Positions 62,500 through 64,000 of a stretch of 64,000 nucleotides of DNA are shown here, piece by piece; position 1 is the stretch's first letter, and the number at the start of each line of letters is the position of its first letter. The notes under the pieces were generated by a model. It was not told where the DNA came from, did not search any database, and was given only the letters and a program-made list of their open reading frames with translations. The position numbers were made by a program, and so were the translations under genes. The stretch comes from Nibrella saemangeumensis (GTDB taxonomy: Bacteria > Bacteroidota > Bacteroidia > Cytophagales > Spirosomataceae). Where the stretch lies: contig NZ_BAABHD010000005.1 in assembly GCF_039541915.1 (NCBI RefSeq), positions 186,001 through 250,000 of the forward strand, read 5' to 3'.

Positions 62500-62606
62500 C
62501 TACGGGCGCATAGTCGAGTAACTTATCCTGTGCCCCGCCTTAACAATTCATTAATAACCAAAAACTCCGAATCAAATCAGATATTTGCAGACCGATTCCA
62601 AATCGT

Positions 62607-63821
62607 ATGTACAACCTGATTTTATTCGACGACCCCACCATCCGTACCAACCTACTGCCGTTCACCTTTACCAGACCGGTAGCCGGCATCCGGATCGGCA
62701 TCCAGACCATCGCTGAGAAGTGGGCCACCAGGCTGAATACGGCTGCCTCGTTTCTGACAGAGCCGTACTTGCAAGCCAAGTTTCCCCAGCAGCCGGGCGA
62801 TGATAACCTATATATAAATGGAGCGGTATGCCCAACCGATGCCCTGGTTACGGCTATCAGCTACCTGCAACTCCAGGAAAGCCTGGTCACCCCCGATGGC
62901 CTGCTGCTGGCCGTCCGTACCGACCAAGCGCTAGAGCAAACGCCATTGCCTGACCAGTTTACAGCCGGGACGTACGAAGCACCGCTGACGATTATCCGCC
63001 AGATGCCGGACATCTACCTGAAAAACGGCGAGCAAATCCGGGCCGACTTCGCCTTCATAACCAAAGACCGTCAGTCGCAACCCATCACCGACCCGCACAC
63101 GCGTTGCTATGGTATCGAGAATATCTTTGTGGAAGAAGGCGCCAAAATCCGGGCGGCCGTGCTGAACGCCGAAGCGGGACCCATCTACATTGGCCGCGAT
63201 GCTACCATCAGCGAAGGCACGGTTATGATTGGTCCATTTGCGCTCTGCGACCACGCGACCGTAAACTGGGGCGGCAAAATGCGGAACAACACCACCGTCG
63301 GCCCTTACTGCAAAGTTGGTGGCGAACTTGGTAACTCTGTCCTGTTCGGTTACAGCAACAAGGCGCACGATGGCTTTCTGGGTAACTCGGTCATCGGTGA
63401 ATGGTGCAATCTGGGCGCGAACACCAATAATTCGAACCTCAAGAACGATTTCACCAACGTTAAGCTGCACAGTTACGCCACCGGGCAACTGGAAGACACC
63501 GGGCTGCTTTTCTGCGGACTGATGATGGGCGACTATACCAAAGCCGGCATCAGCACCATGTTCAATACGGGTACCGTAGTAGGCGTTCTGGTCAATGTAT
63601 TCGGTGCCGGTTTTCAGGACAAGCACATCCCCTCGTTTACCTGGGGCGGTGCCGCCGAAGGCTATACTGAGTACCGCCTGGAAAAAGCCCTCCAGGTTGT
63701 GTACGAAACCGTCAGCCGCCGGGATGTGGAGTTTACGGCGGAGGATGAAGCGATTCTGCGGGAGGTACAACGGATTTGCTATCCGTTAAAGCCGAGTACA
63801 ACGGGACAATTGAATTCTTAG
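62607..63821 (+). CDS. GlmU-like sugar nucleotidyltransferase
   Basis: This 404-residue protein has an N-terminal nucleotidyltransferase-like domain of the Bacteroidetes type (NLILFDDPTIRTNLLPFTFTRPVAGIRIG) and a C-terminal left-handed beta helix (GRDATISEGTVMIGPFALCDHATVNWGGKM, NNTTVGPYCKVGGEL and GANTNNSNLKNDF). It lacks the strong G-x-G-T-R-M start of true GlmU. The sugar is unknown; it may have a role in cell-wall or polysaccharide precursor supply. Confidence 0.85.
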   Translation: MYNLILFDDPTIRTNLLPFTFTRPVAGIRIGIQTIAEKWATRLNTAASFLTEPYLQAKFPQQPGDDNLYINGAVCPTDALVTAISYLQLQESLVTPDGLLLAVRTDQALEQTPLPDQFTAGTYEAPLTIIRQMPDIYLKNGEQIRADFAFITKDRQSQPITDPHTRCYGIENIFVEEGAKIRAAVLNAEAGPIYIGRDATISEGTVMIGPFALCDHATVNWGGKMRNNTTVGPYCKVGGELGNSVLFGYSNKAHDGFLGNSVIGEWCNLGANTNNSNLKNDFTNVKLHSYATGQLEDTGLLFCGLMMGDYTKAGISTMFNTGTVVGVLVNVFGAGFQDKHIPSFTWGGAAEGYTEYRLEKALQVVYETVSRRDVEFTAEDEAILREVQRICYPLKPSTTGQLNS

Positions 63822-63854
63822 ACATTTTAAACGGATTACAAATCCGTTGTACAG

Positions 63855-64000
63855 ATGCTTTTCAGCGAAATCATAGGCCATCAAGAAACGAAGCAGGCGC
63901 TGGTGCGGGCGGTGCAGAACAACCACCTGGCCCACGCGCAGCTCTTCGACGGACCGCCGGGCAGTGCCAACCTGGCCCTGGCGCTGGCCCTGGCTACGTA
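63855..64000 (+). CDS. holB: DNA polymerase III delta' subunit, 5' end only
   Basis: The visible 48 residues begin FSEIIGHQETKQALVRAV and continue to LFDGPPGSANLALALALAT, the clamp-loader start typical of HolB/delta'. The P-loop position reads GPPGSANLA without the usual Lys, as expected for delta', which does not bind ATP. The gene continues past base 64000. It is close behind the GlmU-like gene on the same strand. Confidence 0.85.
   Translation, partial: MLFSEIIGHQETKQALVRAVQNNHLAHAQLFDGPPGSANLALALALAT

Overview
The window is about 64 kb of chromosome, roughly 53-55 % GC by eye, from a Bacteroidetes bacterium. It is most likely a cytophagalean of the Spirosoma/Fibrella type (inference). 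The grounds are promoters of the TAnnTTTG/TTG type, a type IX secretion (T9SS) C-terminal sorting domain, outer-membrane beta-barrel proteins with carboxypeptidase-regulatory-like domains, LytS/LytTR regulation, the RimP-NusA-IF2 order and type B L31. I saw no tRNA, rRNA, CRISPR array, insertion sequence or prophage.

Layout. 1-5.9 kb: an Mla-type lipid transporter (mlaE partial, mlaF, mlaD), a P-type cation ATPase one base after mlaD, a thioredoxin-like protein without CXXC and a PNPOx-fold flavoprotein. 5.9-15 kb: an MBOAT acyltransferase, a DUF58 protein, an M20 peptidase, tatC with a tiny partner gene, glyA, and a divergent AraC regulator/PhyH dioxygenase pair. 15-26 kb: a DsbD-like reductase, an outer-membrane protein, an acyltransferase, YceI, a large TonB-receptor-like protein, a LytS/LytTR two-component pair and a haem-binding protein. 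26-34.7 kb: a Rieske lipoprotein, a PepSY-repeat lipoprotein, an SGNH-like protein, an ECF sigma factor overlapping a probable envelope-spanning anti-sigma protein, an S9 peptidase, and moaD-moaE.

34.7-44 kb is the most coherent accessory block. It looks like a complete D-apiose/D-apionate catabolic locus: a ribose-type ABC importer, a Gfo/Idh/MocA dehydrogenase (candidate ApsD), a D-apionolactone lactonase (ApnL), a D-apionate oxidoisomerase (ApnO), a TIM-barrel candidate 3-oxo-isoapionate decarboxylase (OiaC) and a GntR regulator. The divergent promoter carries a tandem 10-mer that may be the operator. The predicted route is apiose to apionolactone to apionate to 3-oxo-isoapionate to L-erythrulose plus CO2.

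44-53 kb: an endonuclease/exonuclease/phosphatase protein, the rimP-nusA-infB operon with a promoter and a terminator-like leader hairpin, and a BatA-like membrane protein. 53-56.5 kb: a T9SS-secreted SGNH esterase and an amidohydrolase. 56.5-59.2 kb is a small island of toxin-antitoxin type genes, two antitoxin-like genes without their usual toxins, and two AT-rich genes for envelope proteins of unknown function. 59.2-64 kb: nrdA, rpmE2 with a clear promoter and leader hairpin, a GlmU-like nucleotidyltransferase, and the start of holB.

Besides the genes, the window holds several long palindromes built of 7- or 8-base words (near 10.55, 11.75 and 45.9 kb) and two perfectly symmetrical terminators that enclose or reach the stop codons of both converging genes. 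It also holds an orphan terminator in a 0.7 kb gap (23.3 kb) that suggests an unannotated small RNA.
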